Assembly (NCBI RefSeq): GCF_001467615.1
Contig: NZ_LNYA01000001.1
Coordinates: 62,001-126,000 of the forward strand
Direction: 5' to 3'
From: Legionella erythra
GTDB lineage: Bacteria; Pseudomonadota; Gammaproteobacteria; Legionellales; Legionellaceae
Length of the DNA stretch: 64,000 nt
The position numbers were made by a program, and so were the translations under genes. A model generated the notes under the pieces. That model was not told the DNA's origin, ran no database searches, and saw only the letters and a list, made by a program, of their open reading frames with translations. Below, piece by piece: positions 37,443-47,164 of this stretch. How positions within the stretch are numbered: the stretch's first letter is position 1; each line of letters opens with the position of its first letter.

Positions 37443-40400
37443 TTAACGCGGTTTGGCTGCTTCCTCTTCATTTGCTTCCGCCTTTTCATTGTCCCGATCA
37501 TGGCGATGATCAGCAGCCAGGTAAGTGTACATCGTTGGCACAACGAATAAAGTAAAGCAGGTGCCCACGAGCAAACCCGCTGAAATGACCAAGCCGATAT
37601 CGAAGCGACTGACAGCCCCGGCCCCGGTGGCAATAAGCAGCGGGAATACGCCAAACACCATGGCGGCTGTGGTCATCAGAATGGGGCGAAGGCGAATGGA
37701 GGCTGCTTCTTCAACGGCTGCCCGTCGATCAAGCCCTTTTTCACGCTGCAGCTGATTGGCAAAATCAACAATCAGGATCCCATGCTTACTGATTAAGCCA
37801 ATCAGGGTAATTAATCCAACCTGGGTATAAATATTAATCGAGGCCGCGCCCAGATTTAATGGAATCAACGCGCCGCAAATCGACATGGGCACGCTGATCA
37901 ATACGATAAGCGGATCCCTGAAACTTTCATACTGGGCGGCAAGCACTAAGAAAATGACGATGACCGCGAGGAAGAACGCAAAAATCAGCGCATTGCCTTC
38001 CTGAATAAACTGACGCGACTGACCGCCATAATCATAGGTAAACCCGCGAGGTAATAATTCATCCGCCTGTTGTTGAAGGTAAGCAATACCCTGACCCAAG
38101 GTCACGCCGGGCATCATCACCCCCTGAATGGTGGCGGAATTGAGCTGCTGAAAGTGGGAGACCGCATTCGGTTGCGTGATGGCTTTTGGCGTCACCACGG
38201 TCGAAAGGGGGACCATTTCGTTACTGATGGTTTTCACATAAATCTGGCCCAGTTGATCCGGCGTCAGGCGGTAGCGCCGTTCCAGTTGCGGAATAACCTC
38301 ATAGCTTCGTCCCTGCAGGTTAAAATAATTGACATAATTGCCTGACAATGCGCTGGTGAGGCTGCTGCCAATGGCCTGCATGTCGAGGCCCAGATCAGAC
38401 GCCTTGGAGCGGTTAATCTGAAACTCCACTTCGGGTTGGTTAAATTTAAGGCTGTTGTCGAGGAAAATAAACAGCCCGCTTTGTCTGGCTTTTTCGATAA
38501 GCTGGTTAGACACGTCAAACAGAGTCTGGAAATCATTGGTGGTTTTGATGACGAATTGAATCGGCGTACCTGAACCCCCACCCGGTAAAGGCGGCGGTAT
38601 GACTGCAAAAGCGGAAAGGCCTGTGACCATATTGAGCTTATTCTGCAAGGGTTCTTTCATTTTAAACTGGCTGCCTTGGCGCTCATCCCAGGGTTTTAAT
38701 ACCATGCCTGACATTGGCGTGCTGGCGTTAATGGCAAAGTAGTATTCAGTTTCCGGGAAGCTGCTGTAAATTTTGTTAAATTCATTGGTAAAGGCTTCAA
38801 TGTAGTTGATGGTGGCATACTGAGGCGCTGTGGCAATCACAAAGAAAAACCCCTGATCTTCTTCTGGGGCTGTTTCCGTGGGGGTCGTGCTATAAAGGTA
38901 GGGGAGCATCAACAAAACCACGGCGGAAAAGACAAGCATGATGATGCGGGTATTCAGTAAACTGTGGAGGCTTCGTTTATAACGATCTTTAAGCTTGGCG
39001 AATTTGTCATCAAGAAAGCGGACAAAGCGGCTGCTGTCGGTGTCGGCGCTAAGAATTTTAGAACACATCATGGGACTTAAGGTCAGCGCGATGATGCCTG
39101 AGATAATGACAGCAGAGGCTAGTGTAAAGGCGAATTCTTTAAACAAGGCACCGGTTAACCCACCCATGAAGCCAATGGGGGCATAGACCGCCGCTAGCGT
39201 AATGGTCATGGCGATAACTGGCAGGGCAATTTCACGCGCACCGATGAGGGCGGCCTGAAAGGGTGTTTTACCTTCCTCCAGATGACGATGCACGTTTTCG
39301 ACCACGACGATGGCATCATCTACCACGAGACCAATGGCAAGAACAAACGCGAGTAAGGTCAGCAAATTGATGGAATAGCCCAGAGCCATCATCAGCGTAC
39401 AGACGCCAATGAGCGACAGAGGGATGGTAACCACTGGAATAATGACCGAACGCACAGAGCCCAAGAAAAGGAAAATAACGACAATCACGATTAATGCCGC
39501 TTCAACGATGGTTGTGATCACTTCATTAATGGAGGCGCGGATAAAGTCAGTGGCATCATAGACAATGGTGCCTGTCAATGAGGGGGGAAATTCACGCTTG
39601 ACCGAAGGGAACATGTTTCTGACGTCGGTAATCACGGTTAGAGGATTGGCTGTTGGGGTGGGCGTGATGGCGAGGAAGACCGCCTTTTTGCCGTTAAAGG
39701 TAACGGTTGTGTTGTAATCCTGTGAACCCAGGATAACCTTGCCGATGTCACGCAGGCGGATAATCGAGTTATTGTTGCTGCGGACAATCAGGCGGCTGAA
39801 TTCTTCAGCACTGTTTAAATCCGTTTTTGCGGTCATGTTGATGGCCACGTATTCACTCTTGGTGCTGCCGGCCGCTGTTAGGAAATTGTTGCGGGCAAGG
39901 ACGGCGGAAACGTCCGCCGGTGTTATGTTCAACGCCGCCATTTTGATGGGATCAAGGAATATACGCATCGAATAAGTCGCCCCGCCTAAAATTTCAGCCT
40001 TGGCCACGCCATCGACTGTTTCAAGTTGAGGCTGCACGACCCGCACCGCGTAGTCGGTAATCTGTTGCGGTGTCATGGCGGTACTGTCAAGGCTGATGTA
40101 CATCAATGGCGTCGAGGTGTCTGAACTTTTGACAATTACGGGTTGTTGCGATTCCGGCGGCAACTGGTTTAGCGTTTGCTGAACCTTACTCATGACATCG
40201 GTAAATGCGACTTGTGGATCAAAATTTAATTTGATGGTCAAGGTGATGGTGCTTAAGCTTTGCGTGCTGGATGAGGTCATGTAGTCAATGCCTTCCGCGC
40301 TGGCTACCGCAGATTCAAGCGGTGTGGTGATAAAGCCTGCAATCAGGTTTGCATCCGCGCCGGGATAGGCGGTGGTGATGGTAATCACCGTATTATCCAT

Positions 40401-40517
40401 TTTAGGGTACTGTCGGATTTGCATGGTCATGATTGAGTTAAGACCAAAGAGGAAAATTAACAGACTCACGACAGTGGCTAAAACGGGCCGCTTAATGAAA
40501 ATATCAGTAAATTTCAT
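37443..40517 (-). CDS. RND multidrug efflux permease (HAE1 family)
   Basis: A 1024-residue inner-membrane proton antiporter with the standard twelve-helix RND layout and two large periplasmic loops. It starts MKFTDIFIKRPVLATVVSLL as HAE1 pumps do. The TM4 proton-relay region is GLVVDDAIVVVENV (about residues 400-413, adjacent Asp pair present), and the TM10-12 region is LISKHGILIVDFANQ. Substrates are probably drugs or amphiphiles, exported through a TolC-type channel. It follows its adaptor gene by 66 bases; no outer membrane factor is encoded next to it. Confidence 0.94.
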   Translation of the reverse strand: MKFTDIFIKRPVLATVVSLLIFLFGLNSIMTMQIRQYPKMDNTVITITTAYPGADANLIAGFITTPLESAVASAEGIDYMTSSSTQSLSTITLTIKLNFDPQVAFTDVMSKVQQTLNQLPPESQQPVIVKSSDTSTPLMYISLDSTAMTPQQITDYAVRVVQPQLETVDGVAKAEILGGATYSMRIFLDPIKMAALNITPADVSAVLARNNFLTAAGSTKSEYVAINMTAKTDLNSAEEFSRLIVRSNNNSIIRLRDIGKVILGSQDYNTTVTFNGKKAVFLAITPTPTANPLTVITDVRNMFPSVKREFPPSLTGTIVYDATDFIRASINEVITTIVEAALIVIVVIFLFLGSVRSVIIPVVTIPLSLIGVCTLMMALGYSINLLTLLAFVLAIGLVVDDAIVVVENVHRHLEEGKTPFQAALIGAREIALPVIAMTITLAAVYAPIGFMGGLTGALFKEFAFTLASAVIISGIIALTLSPMMCSKILSADTDSSRFVRFLDDKFAKLKDRYKRSLHSLLNTRIIMLVFSAVVLLMLPYLYSTTPTETAPEEDQGFFFVIATAPQYATINYIEAFTNEFNKIYSSFPETEYYFAINASTPMSGMVLKPWDERQGSQFKMKEPLQNKLNMVTGLSAFAVIPPPLPGGGSGTPIQFVIKTTNDFQTLFDVSNQLIEKARQSGLFIFLDNSLKFNQPEVEFQINRSKASDLGLDMQAIGSSLTSALSGNYVNYFNLQGRSYEVIPQLERRYRLTPDQLGQIYVKTISNEMVPLSTVVTPKAITQPNAVSHFQQLNSATIQGVMMPGVTLGQGIAYLQQQADELLPRGFTYDYGGQSRQFIQEGNALIFAFFLAVIVIFLVLAAQYESFRDPLIVLISVPMSICGALIPLNLGAASINIYTQVGLITLIGLISKHGILIVDFANQLQREKGLDRRAAVEEAASIRLRPILMTTAAMVFGVFPLLIATGAGAVSRFDIGLVISAGLLVGTCFTLFVVPTMYTYLAADHRHDRDNEKAEANEEEAAKPR

Positions 40518-40583
40518 AGTATACCTGCTGACGATTGCGATGCGTGTGAAGCCAGCGTAAAGGCTGCTTCACACAAACCAGTA

Positions 40584-41846
40584 TTATTGTCCCATGGTGT
40601 CAGGATTGCTGACGGCATTGAGCTTGACGCTGTTATTAATCACGACGCGCGTGCCGTTTTGCAGCTTCAACTCACCGGAGCTGACGACCACATCGCCTTC
40701 CTTGACGCCGGAATTAATCACAGTGAAATTACCTGACTGCTCCCCGGTGGTGACAAAAACGCGTTTGACATAGAGTTTATCCTGACCGTTTTCATCCTTT
40801 TCTCCCTTGGTACCCTTCTGGATTAGAAAAACGGAATTCCCATACAAGCTGTAAGAAATGGCGGTGGAGGGCAGGACGATAACATCCGAGACCGACGGTT
40901 GTTCAACGGCAATGGAAGCAAACATACCGGGAATGAAAACAAAATGCGAAATATGATTGCTTAAATTGTCTTTCGTGCTGCAGGTGACGATGGTTTCACC
41001 AGTATCGATATCTTTGGACGTCTTGACCAGGGTCGAGTTTTTCAAATCGCTTAACGCTTCGGACGGGCAGTTGGGCAAAGTTGCCTGCACCAGCACGTTG
41101 TGAGTGTTAGGATCGACCTTGGCGTTAATGGCTGTAATCTTGGCTTGAAAGACCAGGCCTTCAAATTCTTCAACACTGAATTCAATGCCTTGATTGATGT
41201 GCAAGCGTTTGTAGTATTGCTCAGGAAGGTAAAACTGCAGGTAAAGCGGATCGAGCGATTGCAGGGTAACAATGGAGGTCTGGCCCGGCGTAATGTATTG
41301 GCCCAGGTTGACCTGCCGGATACCGAGTTTGCCCGCAAAGGGGGCGGTGATGTGTTTTTGCCGGATTTGCGCCTCGGTTTTTTCAACGTCTGCCTCGCTT
41401 TGCTCAAGATTGGCCTTTGCTTCATCCACATTGGACACAGGGGCGGCGCCCTTTTTATTCAAATCCACCTGACGCTGATAACTGAGCTGCCTTAGAGCCA
41501 GTTGTGCCTTGTTAAATTTCAGGGTGGCTTGATCAACGCTGTCATCAATATCAATGAGGCTGCTGCCCTCGGACACATACTGCCCGGATTCAAAATGGAT
41601 TTTAACCACATTGCCAGATGCTTCCGAATTGACCTCTACCCCGTTGGTCGCCACGAAATTTCCGACGGCAGGGATAGTGGGACGCCATTCCCGTTTCACT
41701 GCCGTGACCGAGGACACACTGACAGCAGGGGGTTCATAGGTGGCAAAAAAGCGTTTAATCATGAAGTTTTTAAATAGATTAAACGCAACGATACCTCCGA
41801 AAACAATGACGAGGGCAGTAATCATTATGGTCATGCGTTTTTTCAT
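40584..41846 (-). CDS. RND efflux periplasmic adaptor (membrane fusion protein)
   Basis: A 420-residue HlyD/AcrA-type adaptor. A single N-terminal transmembrane anchor (ITALVIVFGGIVAFNLF) rather than a lipobox, then a barrel-sandwich/lipoyl half (GNVVKIHFESGQYVSEGSSLIDID), an alpha-hairpin (about 105-165, coiled coil), the second lipoyl half (ITAPFAGKLGIRQVNLGQYITPG) and a beta-barrel domain. It would join the RND permease encoded next to a TolC channel. ATG behind AGGGGACACC. Confidence 0.93.
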   Translation of the reverse strand: MKKRMTIMITALVIVFGGIVAFNLFKNFMIKRFFATYEPPAVSVSSVTAVKREWRPTIPAVGNFVATNGVEVNSEASGNVVKIHFESGQYVSEGSSLIDIDDSVDQATLKFNKAQLALRQLSYQRQVDLNKKGAAPVSNVDEAKANLEQSEADVEKTEAQIRQKHITAPFAGKLGIRQVNLGQYITPGQTSIVTLQSLDPLYLQFYLPEQYYKRLHINQGIEFSVEEFEGLVFQAKITAINAKVDPNTHNVLVQATLPNCPSEALSDLKNSTLVKTSKDIDTGETIVTCSTKDNLSNHISHFVFIPGMFASIAVEQPSVSDVIVLPSTAISYSLYGNSVFLIQKGTKGEKDENGQDKLYVKRVFVTTGEQSGNFTVINSGVKEGDVVVSSGELKLQNGTRVVINNSVKLNAVSNPDTMGQ

Positions 41847-42074
41847 GCGGTGTCCCCTGAAGCTTGATGTCGATTAAGCCTGTGATTAAAGTTACGGCGT
41901 TACCCCGTATAATCGATCAATTCTCGCCCCGACAAGAAAAAATGGCAATAGAGCGGAGCGGTTATAATGCGTTAATCCCGTCAATGACACGTTGGTCATG
42001 AACATTAAAAAAACCTGTTGACTAAATACCATCCTTTGTTACCATTTGCTCTCCAATCCATGAATGGAGTTACC

Positions 42075-42494
42075 ATGAAGTTAAAATCATTGCTGTTCGT
42101 TTGTTGTTTGGGTTTGTTGTCTTCTGCCTTTGCTCAAAATCGCCATGTTCATCCGCAAGCCAAGCCTGCTGATGTCAAAGCTGTCGCCGGTGCGAAAAAC
42201 GCGATGCTCCCTGGGTATTGCGAAATTGAAATCATCAACGACAGTTACGACAATCTATCGGTTTTTGGCCAGTTCGATGATGGCAGTTATCTGAACGGCT
42301 TTAACATTTACCGTTTTGATGCGCCTCACTATGTGAGCCTGTATTATTATGGTTATTGCCATGCCTGGATGAACCTGTATATCAAAACATTCAGCGGTTA
42401 CTCTGTTTACGCCGGTTATACACCCGTCAACAGTACAATTCGCGTGGTTCCTTATCTCAAGAACCAAATCAAGGCTGAAATCAGCACCAACTAA
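42075..42494 (+). CDS. Small secreted protein, unknown
   Basis: A 139-residue protein from the ATG at 42075, behind GGAGTTACC. It has a signal peptide (MKLKSLLFVCCLGLLSSAFA). The mature part is rich in Tyr, Asn and Phe with beta-strand periodicity and holds two cysteines (GYCEIEI and GYCHAW) that probably form a disulfide in the periplasm. No family recognised. Followed by its own terminator. Confidence 0.7.
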   Translation: MKLKSLLFVCCLGLLSSAFAQNRHVHPQAKPADVKAVAGAKNAMLPGYCEIEIINDSYDNLSVFGQFDDGSYLNGFNIYRFDAPHYVSLYYYGYCHAWMNLYIKTFSGYSVYAGYTPVNSTIRVVPYLKNQIKAEISTN

Positions 42495-42517
42495 GCTGAG
42501 GTTCTTATGTTGTATCG

Positions 42518-42553
42518 GAAAGGCATGATGACTTAATCGTGCCTTTCTTTTTT
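42518..42553 (+). terminator. Rho-independent terminator
   Basis: GAAAGGCA (42518-42525) pairs with TGCCTTTC (42540-42547) around a 14-base loop and is followed by six T. It ends the small secreted-protein gene. Confidence 0.8.
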
Positions 42554-42568
42554 AAAGCAGGGGGTTAT

Positions 42569-43072
42569 ATGAAGCGTTCATTTTTGTTGTTACTGGCGTT
42601 GCCCGTGCTCAGTTCATGTGGCATTGAAGATGATTATTATATGTATGATTATCGTTATCCGCCGCCGCAGGCTCGTCTGGAAACACCCTACTATGCTGCT
42701 CCCCGCTATGAAGGATCTGGCCATTATCACGGTCATCAAAGCGCTTATCGCCGTTATCATGGACACTATGGCAATAACAATCCTGTCATAGTACAAACAC
42801 CAGGCAATGTCCGGGGGCCTGCCAACGTGCATGGTCATTCCAGCCAGGCACAGCCTGGAAATAATACCCACGGCCATCCCAGCCAGGGTCAGGCAGACAA
42901 TAGCCATGGCCATCCCAGTCAGGGAAGCGTGCGCGGATCCCGCGGCAGAGCCTGGAATCCTTATGGAGGCTATCAGCCGCAGGCTGCAGGCAATGCCCAG
43001 GGGCAGATTAAGCAGGCTGTAGTTTCACCGGCAAATGACAATCAGGGAAATACCATTCACGGCCATGACTAG
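42569..43072 (+). CDS. Histidine-rich repeat lipoprotein, unknown
   Basis: A 167-residue protein with a lipoprotein signal (MKRSFLLLLALPVLSSC). The mature chain is of low complexity: a Tyr/Pro-rich stretch, HYHGHQSAYRRYHGHYG, then imperfect repeats of HGHPSQG spaced by Gln/Asn/Gly, ending IHGHD. At least a dozen histidines, most as HGH, suggest divalent metal binding at the envelope, but no known family is recognised. ATG at 42569 after AGGGGGTTAT. Confidence 0.72.
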   Translation: MKRSFLLLLALPVLSSCGIEDDYYMYDYRYPPPQARLETPYYAAPRYEGSGHYHGHQSAYRRYHGHYGNNNPVIVQTPGNVRGPANVHGHSSQAQPGNNTHGHPSQGQADNSHGHPSQGSVRGSRGRAWNPYGGYQPQAAGNAQGQIKQAVVSPANDNQGNTIHGHD

Positions 43073-43122
43073 TTCATTGCCGTGTGGTACTCTTTTGTAG
43101 TTTGTAGATAATGGAGGAATGG

Positions 43123-43428
43123 ATGTTTAAGACAACACGACAACTGATCCTGGCTTTCTCTGCAGCAATGCTTGTCGCCTGCTCTTCGACGCCTGGCAGC
43201 GAAAGCACGGGCGAATACCTGGATAGTTCAGCATTGACAGCCAAAGTAAAAGCCAGCTTGATTGATGAGTTGGGAACCAAAGGGTTTTCAATTCAGGTTA
43301 AAACTTTTAAAGATGAAGTGCAGTTGAGCGGCTTTGTTGACAGCCAACGGACGAAACTGCGCGCTGGCCAGATTGCCGACAGCTTAAATGGCGTCAGGCA
43401 TGTACGAAACGATATTATTGTCAAATAA
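43123..43428 (+). CDS. BON-domain lipoprotein (OsmY-like)
   Basis: A 101-residue protein with a lipobox (MLVAC) and one BON domain (about 35-101: LTAKVKASLIDE ... VKTFKDEVQLSGFVDS ... ADSLNGVRHVRNDIIVK). BON domains bind phospholipid and are found in periplasmic osmotic-stress proteins such as OsmY. The start at 43123 is set by GGAGGAATGG just before it; an earlier in-frame ATG at 43111 lacks that spacing. Confidence 0.87.
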   Translation: MFKTTRQLILAFSAAMLVACSSTPGSESTGEYLDSSALTAKVKASLIDELGTKGFSIQVKTFKDEVQLSGFVDSQRTKLRAGQIADSLNGVRHVRNDIIVK

Positions 43429-43467
43429 TGGTCTGTAATGGGTTTGTCGCAAAATTCAGTCTCAACC

Positions 43468-43527
43468 GGGTAAAATACCCAGGGCAGTGAATGAGGCATA
43501 GGTGCTTTAAAAAACAGCGGCTATAAT
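43468..43527 (+). promoter_or_regulatory. Putative glyA promoter region
   Basis: A perfect TATAAT at 43522-43527 lies 29 bases before the glyA start, with no good -35. Upstream, GGGTA and TACCC (43468-43480) form a small inverted repeat around AAA that could be an operator. Weak evidence. Confidence 0.35.
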
Positions 43528-43556
43528 AGTCTAATCATTAATATTGAGGACAACGA

Positions 43557-44810
43557 ATGTTTGATAACCAGTTTACTATCGCAGGATTTGATGAGGAACT
43601 GTGGCAAGCCATCCAGGCCGAAAAACAGCGTCAGGAAGATCACATTGAGCTGATTGCCTCGGAAAATTACGCCAGTCCGCGTGTCCTTGAAGCGCAAGGC
43701 TCGGTGCTCACCAATAAATACGCGGAAGGCTATCCCGGTAAACGGTATTACGGTGGTTGCGAATTTGTTGATGTGGCGGAAAGTTTAGCCATTGCCCGTG
43801 CCAAACAGTTGTTTGGCACGGATTATGTTAATGTGCAGCCTCATTCGGGTTCGCAGGCGAATGCAGCGGTGATGATGGCACTGCTTAACCCGGGCGATTT
43901 GATTTTAGGCATGTCCCTGCCGCATGGCGGCCATTTGACGCACGGTTCGAAAGTCAATTTTTCGGGCAAGCTTTATGAAGCGGTGGGGTATGGCCTTGAC
44001 CCTGATACGGGCTTGATCGATTACGATGCGCTGGAGCAGCTTGCCCTCACCCATAAACCGAAAATGATCATTGCCGGTTTTTCGGCCTATTCCCAGATTC
44101 TTGATTGGCCGCGTTTCAGGGCTATTGCTGATAAAGTCGGTGCTTACCTGATGGCTGATGTTGCTCATGTGGCGGGGCTTATTGCGGTCGGACTTTATCC
44201 TTCCCCGATTCCTTTTGCCGATGTGGTGACCACGACCACCCATAAAACATTGCGTGGTCCTCGCGGCGGTATGATTCTTGCCAAAGCCAACGAAGAAATT
44301 GAAAAAAAATTGAACTCTTCTGTTTTTCCAGGCATGCAGGGCGGCCCCTTGATGCATGTGATTGCTGCCAAAGCGGTTGCATTTGCAGAAGCGTTGCAGC
44401 CTGAATTCAAAGCCTATCAGCAACAGGTTTTAGCGAATGCAAAAACCATGGCCGAGGTATTGATGAGCCGCGGCTACCCGATCGTGTCGGGCGGTACGGA
44501 AAATCATTTATTGCTCGTCAATTTGATTGGCAAAGACATCACGGGTAAAGATGCCGATGCGGCATTGGGTCGCGCCAACATCACGGTCAATAAAAATGCG
44601 GTTCCCAACGATCCTCGCTCACCCTTTGTGACCAGCGGCCTGCGTTTAGGAACACCCGCTGTGACAACGCGCGGCTTTAAAGAAAGGGAAATCAAAGTAT
44701 TGTCGGAATGGATTTGTGATATTCTGGACGACATTCAGAACGAAAGCCTGATTTCGCTGGTGAAATCAAAAGTGATTCATTTATGCCATGAATTCCCGGT
44801 GTATCGTTAA
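43557..44810 (+). CDS. glyA: Serine hydroxymethyltransferase
   Basis: A 417-residue PLP enzyme interconverting serine and glycine with tetrahydrofolate, the main source of one-carbon units. Landmarks: [19 protein letters not shown] (about 30-48), [12 protein letters not shown], and the PLP lysine in [14 protein letters not shown] (about 226-239). It heads a plus-strand run with nrdR two bases later. It could also use glycine released by Tdh/Kbl. Confidence 0.97.
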   Translation: MFDNQFTIAGFDEELWQAIQAEKQRQEDHIELIASENYASPRVLEAQGSVLTNKYAEGYPGKRYYGGCEFVDVAESLAIARAKQLFGTDYVNVQPHSGSQANAAVMMALLNPGDLILGMSLPHGGHLTHGSKVNFSGKLYEAVGYGLDPDTGLIDYDALEQLALTHKPKMIIAGFSAYSQILDWPRFRAIADKVGAYLMADVAHVAGLIAVGLYPSPIPFADVVTTTTHKTLRGPRGGMILAKANEEIEKKLNSSVFPGMQGGPLMHVIAAKAVAFAEALQPEFKAYQQQVLANAKTMAEVLMSRGYPIVSGGTENHLLLVNLIGKDITGKDADAALGRANITVNKNAVPNDPRSPFVTSGLRLGTPAVTTRGFKEREIKVLSEWICDILDDIQNESLISLVKSKVIHLCHEFPVYR

Positions 44811-44812
44811 TC

Positions 44813-45274
44813 ATGTATTGTCCATTTTGCCAGGCAGAAGAAACCAAAGTGATCGATTCGCGTCTCATCGCCGATGGCGCTCAGGTACGCAGGCGACGCC
44901 AGTGCCTTGAATGCCACGAGCGGTTTACGACCTTTGAGACGGCGGAATTGATCATGCCGTTGATTGTCAAACGTGATGGGCGGCGGGAGCCGTTCAATAT
45001 CAATAATCTGCGCTCAGGGATGCTCAGGGCACTGGAAAAAAGACCCGTCAGTGTCGATGCGCTGGAAGAGGCGGTAGAAAGCATCATGCAAGACATCCGC
45101 CGCAGCGGGGAGCGGGAAATTGATTCCCGCCAGGTCGGTGAATGGGTCATGAAGCAGCTGTATCGACTTGATCATGTCGCTTATGTCCGATTTGCTTCCG
45201 TCTATAAACGGTTTAAAGATGTCAGTGATTTCAGACAAACCATCGATGAAATGAAAGACGACCATTCGTCATGA
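44813..45274 (+). CDS. nrdR: Transcriptional repressor NrdR
   Basis: A 153-residue regulator of ribonucleotide reductase genes. The N-terminal zinc ribbon (CPFC at residues 3-6; CLECHERF about 31-38) and the ATP-cone domain (about 49-139, starting [11 protein letters not shown]) are both complete. In many gammaproteobacteria riboflavin genes follow nrdR; here nusB follows directly after seven bases. Confidence 0.96.
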   Translation: MYCPFCQAEETKVIDSRLIADGAQVRRRRQCLECHERFTTFETAELIMPLIVKRDGRREPFNINNLRSGMLRALEKRPVSVDALEEAVESIMQDIRRSGEREIDSRQVGEWVMKQLYRLDHVAYVRFASVYKRFKDVSDFRQTIDEMKDDHSS

Positions 45275-45281
45275 GGTAGTT

Positions 45282-45725
45282 GTGGACAAACAATCAATAA
45301 GCGGTAAACGACGCGCCCGAAAATTAGCCGTGCAGGCGCTCTATCAATGGTCCATGTCAGGCCATGAACGTTCAGAAATAGAAACCCAATTCCGTGTGGC
45401 TAACAACATGGACAAAGTAGACAGCGAATATTTTTGTCGTCTTTTATACGGGGTTCCTGAACGAATCACTGAGATAGAGTCTGCTATTGCGCCCTTTTTG
45501 GACAGACCGATGACCACATTAAATCCGGTTGAACTGGCGGTGTTGCGTCTCGGTGCCTATGAATTACTTTTTTGCCTTGAAATTCCTTACCGCGTTGTGC
45601 TGGATGAAGCCATTTCCCTAGCTCGGGAATTTGGCTCGCAGGATGGCCACCGTTATGTTAACGGTGTGCTGAACGGGCTGGCACGGCAAGTCAGAGCGAT
45701 TGAAATCAATTCTGGCAATGAATGA
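45282..45725 (+). CDS. nusB: Transcription antitermination factor NusB
   Basis: A 147-residue all-helical protein that with NusE binds boxA RNA in rRNA antitermination. Conserved blocks are present: RRARKLAVQALYQW at the N terminus, VELAVLRLGAYELLF and VVLDEAISLAREFG in the second half. The start is GTG at 45282 behind GAGGTAGTT. It overlaps thiL by eight bases. Confidence 0.94.
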   Translation: MDKQSISGKRRARKLAVQALYQWSMSGHERSEIETQFRVANNMDKVDSEYFCRLLYGVPERITEIESAIAPFLDRPMTTLNPVELAVLRLGAYELLFCLEIPYRVVLDEAISLAREFGSQDGHRYVNGVLNGLARQVRAIEINSGNE

Positions 45726-46668
45726 ATTTTCCCTCATTGATGTTTATTTCAAGCAGCCCGCTATTGGCCGGTCAGAGGTGATAGTGGGTATTGGCGATGA
45801 TGCAGCCTGCATGGAGGTGCCTCATCATTGTCAATTGTTGGTCAGTACCGATACTCTGGTTGCTGGTGTTCATTTTTTAAACGAATGGGATGCTTATGAT
45901 ATCGCCTGCAAGGCGGTTATGGTTAATGTCAGCGACATGGCAGCTATGGGAGCAGACCCTTGCTGGATGAGCCTCGCCTTAACACTGCCTTTGCTGGATG
46001 AAGCATGGCTAACCCGATTTTCCAAAGGGTTTCATGATTCATTAAAACAATACAACATCATGCTGATTGGCGGGGATACCACGCGTGGCCCCTTGAGCAT
46101 GACGTTAACCATCCATGGGTTAATCGAAAAAGGCAAGGCAGTTAAGCGCTCAGGGGCCAAGCCTGGCGATCGGATTTTTGTCAGCGGCATGCTGGGAGCC
46201 GCGGCGCAGGCAGTCGCTTTTTTAAACAATGACCGCATTGACAGGCAGGATAAAGAAACCCTGATGCATCTTCTGATGCATCCAAGGCCGCGTGTGGATT
46301 TAGCGCCATGGCTACGGACTTATGCGTCGGCAGCCATTGATATTTCCGATGGCTTAAGCGCGGATTTAAATCATATCTGCACCCAAAGCGGTGTCCGTGC
46401 TGTACTGGACTTGGACGCTATACCCGTGCATCCTTTGGTAGTAAAGTATCAGCAGGCCAAGGCCATTGATTTTGCTTTGAGTGGCGGCGATGATTATGAA
46501 TTGTGTTTCACGGTGCCCAGGGAAAATGAAACGGCCTTTAACGACGCACTGAAGCAAGCGGGCCTTGCCTGTTTCCCGATTGGTGTAATTGAGCAAGGCG
46601 AGGGGCTCTATGCGCAACGGCAGGGACAATGCGTGGCATTATCACCCCGCGGCTATAGTCATTTTTAA
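45718..46668 (+). CDS. thiL: Thiamine-monophosphate kinase
   Basis: A 316-residue AIR synthase-fold kinase that phosphorylates thiamine monophosphate to the active diphosphate. Typical features are the N-terminal GIGDDAA (about 26-32), the STDTLVAGVHF block, GGDTTRGP and, late, the SGGDDYELCFT motif. The ATG at 45718 lies within the end of nusB (8-base overlap); a TTG at 45700 is less likely. Confidence 0.95.
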   Translation: MNEFSLIDVYFKQPAIGRSEVIVGIGDDAACMEVPHHCQLLVSTDTLVAGVHFLNEWDAYDIACKAVMVNVSDMAAMGADPCWMSLALTLPLLDEAWLTRFSKGFHDSLKQYNIMLIGGDTTRGPLSMTLTIHGLIEKGKAVKRSGAKPGDRIFVSGMLGAAAQAVAFLNNDRIDRQDKETLMHLLMHPRPRVDLAPWLRTYASAAIDISDGLSADLNHICTQSGVRAVLDLDAIPVHPLVVKYQQAKAIDFALSGGDDYELCFTVPRENETAFNDALKQAGLACFPIGVIEQGEGLYAQRQGQCVALSPRGYSHF

Positions 46669-46678
46669 GGAAAAACGG

Positions 46679-47164
46679 ATGGATAGAATCGAACTTGGCA
46701 ACAAAGTCTGGCAGGATCCCGCCTATTTCATCGCCTTTGGTTTCGGCAGCGGGCTGATGCCGGTTGCCCCGGGAACCTGGGGAACGCTGGCGGCCATCCC
46801 GGTTTATCTGCTTGCCGCGTCATCCTCACTGGGGATTTATTTGGGGTTTACCGTATTGGCCTTTCTGCTTGGCGTATGGGTTAGCGACATCGTTTCAAAG
46901 GAATTGGGCGTTGATGATTTTGGTGGTATTGTCTGGGATGAGGTGGTTGGATTTTTACTCACCATGACGGCAGTTCCTGTGGGATTTTACTGGATTGTTG
47001 CCGGCTTTTTGCTGTTTCGTCTGTTTGATATCCTAAAACCATGGCCTATCCGGTTTTTTGATGAACGCATTAAAGGCGGTTTCGGCGTCATGCTGGATGA
47101 TGCCCTGGCCGCCATTCCTGCCTGGCTGGTGATGCAGGCGCTTGTATGGGTATTTAACGCATGA
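46679..47164 (+). CDS. pgpA: Phosphatidylglycerophosphatase A
   Basis: A 161-residue inner-membrane phosphatase that dephosphorylates phosphatidylglycerol phosphate. Signature blocks GSGLMPVAPGTWGTLAAIP (about 18-36), WDEVVGF and FRLFDILKPWPIRFFD are all present, with about four hydrophobic segments. The start at 46679 follows AAGGAAAAACGG. thiL-pgpA adjacency is conserved in gammaproteobacteria. Overlaps the next gene by four bases. Confidence 0.95.
   Translation: MDRIELGNKVWQDPAYFIAFGFGSGLMPVAPGTWGTLAAIPVYLLAASSSLGIYLGFTVLAFLLGVWVSDIVSKELGVDDFGGIVWDEVVGFLLTMTAVPVGFYWIVAGFLLFRLFDILKPWPIRFFDERIKGGFGVMLDDALAAIPAWLVMQALVWVFNA

Noticed and set aside
43905-44423. A 172-codon open frame opposite glyA
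   Set aside because: Antisense shadow of a highly conserved gene, with a noncoding composition.
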